Shown here piece by piece: positions 6,234 to 8,309 of a DNA stretch of 8,309 nt. Made by a program: the position numbers and the translations under genes. The stretch lies in NCBI GenBank assembly GCA_016929205.1, contig JAFGJF010000417.1:1-8309 (forward strand), read 5' to 3'. The stretch is from Anaerolineae bacterium (GTDB taxonomy: Bacteria; Chloroflexota; Anaerolineae; JAFGEY01). The notes beneath the pieces were generated by a model. That model was not told where the DNA came from and did not search any database. It worked only from the letters and a program-made list of their open reading frames with translations. Within the stretch, counting starts at the first letter, position 1. The number at the start of each line of letters is the position of its first letter.

Positions 6234-8063
6234 TTATTCTATAGGATATTGGGAATGTGGTTCTGGTTCAGCCAACTTGACGTGTATTGTTGTTCCCTCT
6301 CCCGGCGCGGATCGGATCGTCAGCGTACCACCCAATCGCTCTGCGCGCTCTTTCATCGTGCTCAGCCCTATGCCACCCATGTTAATGGTGCTTCCGGGGT
6401 CAAAACCGCATCCGTTGTCCTCGATCTCAATTTCGATGCGACCATTCGGGGCGCCGATTTTGACCGTCAAAGCTGTCGCTGCGGCATGCTTGAGGGCATT
6501 GTTCAATGCTTCCATCACAATGCTGTACAATTCCTTTTCAACCTGCTCAGAAAGCTCGATCCTGCCCTGAAGCAAAAGCCGTGCGTTCACACCAGATCGA
6601 CCCTCAACCGCGTCTAGTCGCTGCTGCAATGCGCCGACCAGGCCTTCTTGCTCCAAAACCGGCGGTCGTAGCTCGTGAACCAGCAGACGGATCTCTTTGA
6701 GTGATTGAAAAGCGATCTCGCCGAGATCGACAAAATAATCTTGGACGTTTTCAAGATCTCCCGACTCGACCAAACGTCGTCCTCCCTCGGTGAGCAAGGT
6801 CAAGCTGTACAGTGATTGGGTTACCGAATCGTGCAGATCGCGTGCCAGTCGTTGTCGTTCTTCCAACACAGCCGCTTGCTCTGCCAGTTGGCGCAGGCGC
6901 GCGCTTTCTACTACGGCTCCGACGCGATCTGCCAGAGATGTGAGCAAGTCCATTTCTTGTGGACTGAATTTTGGCTGCGTTGTTTCTCGTAGAATCCCGA
7001 GCATACCCAGGGCGCGCCCCCCGGCACGCATCGGAATGCCGGTGTATCGTTGTAGTTGAATCGTAGGTGCAGCAGCGTGTGAATTCGATCTGATATTGGG
7101 TATCAAGATCGCTTCACTGGATCGGTCACTCCATTTTCCCAATCCTTCGGCTGGCAAGGATGCAATCTGGGATGAAATATCGGCAGAGAGCCCTCGTTGA
7201 GCGGCCAGATGCAGCATTTCACCCTTCTCATCTAAAAGGTGGACGGCTCCTTTATTGCTCTTGATTGCGTCCAGCACCCGTTTTAACGATCGAGCCAATA
7301 TTGTGTCCAGGTCCAGGGACTGGCTGGCGATGGTCATCACATCGTACATTGCCACCAGTTCTCGTGTTTGGTCAGCCACCCGTTGCTCTAATTCTTGAGC
7401 GTGATGTTCGACCTGGTTGTGCAAGAGACGTAACGTCTCTTCTGCTCGTCTGCGCTCGGCAATTTCGTGCATCAATGCGGCGTTTGTATGCTCAAGTTGT
7501 GCGTTGACCGTGCGCAGGTGTGCCGTCTGTTCTTGAACGGTTGTTTCCAGCCTGTCGCGAGTGCGCTGCAACGTTTCTTCTATTCGTATCCGCTCTGCGA
7601 TCTCGCGCGTCAAGTCGTCATTGACGCGGGCGAGCTGTGCGTTTTTCTGTTCGAGCTCTTTATGCGCGTTTCGTAGGGCCAGGTGCGTTTTTACTCGGGT
7701 CAATACCTCTTGTGGTTGGATCGGTTTGCTGATATAGTCTACGCCACCAACGGCAAAGCCCTTGATTTTGTCTTTTGTCGCGTCCAGGGCACTGATAAAG
7801 ATGATCGGAATATTTTTCGTTTGTTTGTCTGCCTTGAGACGTTGGCAGACCATATAACCATCCATATCTGGCATTCTGACGTCTAGTAGAATCAAGTCTG
7901 GAAGCAGGCTTTCAACCGCTTCCAGAGCCATCTTGCCGCTGTTGGCGGTTCGGACTTGATAGCCGTCGTTGTCGAGCATGGTGGCCAGCAGTTTCAGGTT
8001 CATCGGCACATCGTCAACGATCAGGATGTTTTCTTTTACAATCGTTTTTTGCTGATTGTCCAT
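6234..8063 (-). CDS. Soluble REC-GAF-HisKA_3 sensor histidine kinase
   Basis: A 609-residue cytoplasmic kinase with no membrane segment. The N-terminal receiver (about 11-130) is complete: Asp17/Asp18, Asp61 in LLDVRMPDMDG, Ser91, Lys113. A long coiled coil follows (about 135-235), with two IAER-R-R-EETL repeats (154-164 and 201-211) that may set helix register between input and kinase. A GAF domain (about 240-390) comes next. The HisKA_3 dimerisation region has ERQRLARDLHD with His411. The HATPase has EALNNALKHA (Asn521/Asn522), DNGCGF (549-554) and GIGLSTMKERAERLGG (564-579). It should phosphorylate the adjacent NarL-type regulator. The N-terminal receiver implies its activity is also set by phosphate from another kinase, unlike a simple sensor. 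It is the first gene of operon A. The ATG at 8063 has only a weak ribosome-binding site (ACGAGAT). Confidence 0.94.
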   Translation of the reverse strand: MDNQQKTIVKENILIVDDVPMNLKLLATMLDNDGYQVRTANSGKMALEAVESLLPDLILLDVRMPDMDGYMVCQRLKADKQTKNIPIIFISALDATKDKIKGFAVGGVDYISKPIQPQEVLTRVKTHLALRNAHKELEQKNAQLARVNDDLTREIAERIRIEETLQRTRDRLETTVQEQTAHLRTVNAQLEHTNAALMHEIAERRRAEETLRLLHNQVEHHAQELEQRVADQTRELVAMYDVMTIASQSLDLDTILARSLKRVLDAIKSNKGAVHLLDEKGEMLHLAAQRGLSADISSQIASLPAEGLGKWSDRSSEAILIPNIRSNSHAAAPTIQLQRYTGIPMRAGGRALGMLGILRETTQPKFSPQEMDLLTSLADRVGAVVESARLRQLAEQAAVLEERQRLARDLHDSVTQSLYSLTLLTEGGRRLVESGDLENVQDYFVDLGEIAFQSLKEIRLLVHELRPPVLEQEGLVGALQQRLDAVEGRSGVNARLLLQGRIELSEQVEKELYSIVMEALNNALKHAAATALTVKIGAPNGRIEIEIEDNGCGFDPGSTINMGGIGLSTMKERAERLGGTLTIRSAPGEGTTIHVKLAEPEPHSQYPIE

Positions 8064-8111
8064 ATCTCGTATTTTCGTCCATGTGATCGTGGAAAGGGAT
8101 TGACTATGATT

Positions 8112-8141
8112 AGTTTACCATAGATAGGGGGATTATGGCAA
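8112..8141 (-). promoter_or_regulatory. Predicted promoter of operon A
   Basis: On the minus strand TTGCCA (8136-8141, five of six matches to -35) precedes TAAACT (8112-8117, four of six matches to -10) by 18 bases. TG one base before the hexamer gives an extended -10. Transcription would start near 8105, about 40 bases before the kinase ATG. The apparent insertion sequence end lies only about 20 bases upstream. Confidence 0.45.
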
Positions 8142-8159
8142 CCTGTTTATTGTGATGCT

Positions 8160-8309
8160 ATATATGCTGGGCACTAGTACACCGAGTCATAGATGCGCCA
8201 CTGATTTAGGCGACCAGCGGATGTCCAGCATAAGTCCATTTGAAAGGCTTTGCCATCGTCATGTTGAAATAGTCAATGAATGCCAGGATGCGGTCACGAA
8301 GTTCCTCCA
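8160..8309 (-). mobile_element. 3' end of an IS630-family insertion sequence (partial)
   Basis: The segment contains the end of an IS630-type transposase plus a short tail. IS630 elements usually end soon after the transposase stop and insert at TA. Several TA dinucleotides lie at 8159-8164, followed by TGCTGGGCACTAGTACACC, a plausible terminal repeat. The exact boundary is inferred, because the other end is outside the window. Confidence 0.55.
8206..8309 (-). CDS. IS630-family transposase, C-terminal fragment
   Basis: The last 33 codons of an open frame that enters from the right edge and stops with TAA at 8206-8208. The translation contains FIDYFNMTMAKPFKWTY followed by AGHPL, the characteristic C-terminus of IS630-family DDE transposases. 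The catalytic residues lie outside the window, so activity cannot be judged. It runs in the same direction as operon A and no terminator is visible between them, so transcripts could read into the kinase gene. Confidence 0.8.
   Translation of the reverse strand, partial: EELRDRILAFIDYFNMTMAKPFKWTYAGHPLVA

Noticed and set aside
1..8309. CRISPR arrays, tRNA or rRNA genes
   Set aside because: No regularly spaced direct repeats and no tRNA- or rRNA-like stretch were seen; almost all sequence is protein coding.

Overview
The window is about 8.3 kb of bacterial DNA at roughly 50% G+C. Every supportable gene lies on the minus strand and nearly all of it is signal transduction. The protein styles suggest Chloroflexota or a similar multicellular or environmental lineage: a LiaR/NarL-type regulator with a HisKA_3 partner, many GAF domains, and a Cys-rich 'CxxCKKIRDD' tail. 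That assignment is inference; there is no rRNA or other marker gene.

Reading in the direction of transcription (right to left): (1) 8160-8309 carries the 3' end of an IS630-family transposase that runs off the right edge. (2) 8064-8205 is a short intergenic stretch with a good candidate promoter (8112-8141). (3) Operon A, 8063-5541, encodes a soluble receiver-coiled coil-GAF-HisKA_3 histidine kinase and, 12 nt later, a NarL/LiaR-type response regulator. It closes with a tandem of three hairpins, the last a clear intrinsic terminator (5441-5466). (4) Operon B, 5279-115, encodes a small degenerate receiver protein, a 7-TM/GAF/GAF membrane protein that has no kinase domain and ends in a four-cysteine tail, and a large soluble GAF-PAS-PAS-HisKA-HATPase-receiver hybrid kinase. 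(5) 1-114 holds a well-formed promoter, a perfect 8-bp dyad across its -10 and start region, and a strong ribosome-binding site at the very edge. Another minus-strand gene therefore almost certainly starts just outside the window.

Operon A looks like a self-contained two-component system with a DNA-binding output. Operon B has no DNA-binding output in the window. Its parts are distributed: membrane sensing without a kinase, a kinase without a membrane, and a receiver lacking the acidic pair. The most interesting idea here is that these three proteins work as one split sensory complex, perhaps feeding operon A or the unseen gene to the left. The order and close spacing of the genes are seen directly; the joint function is inferred.
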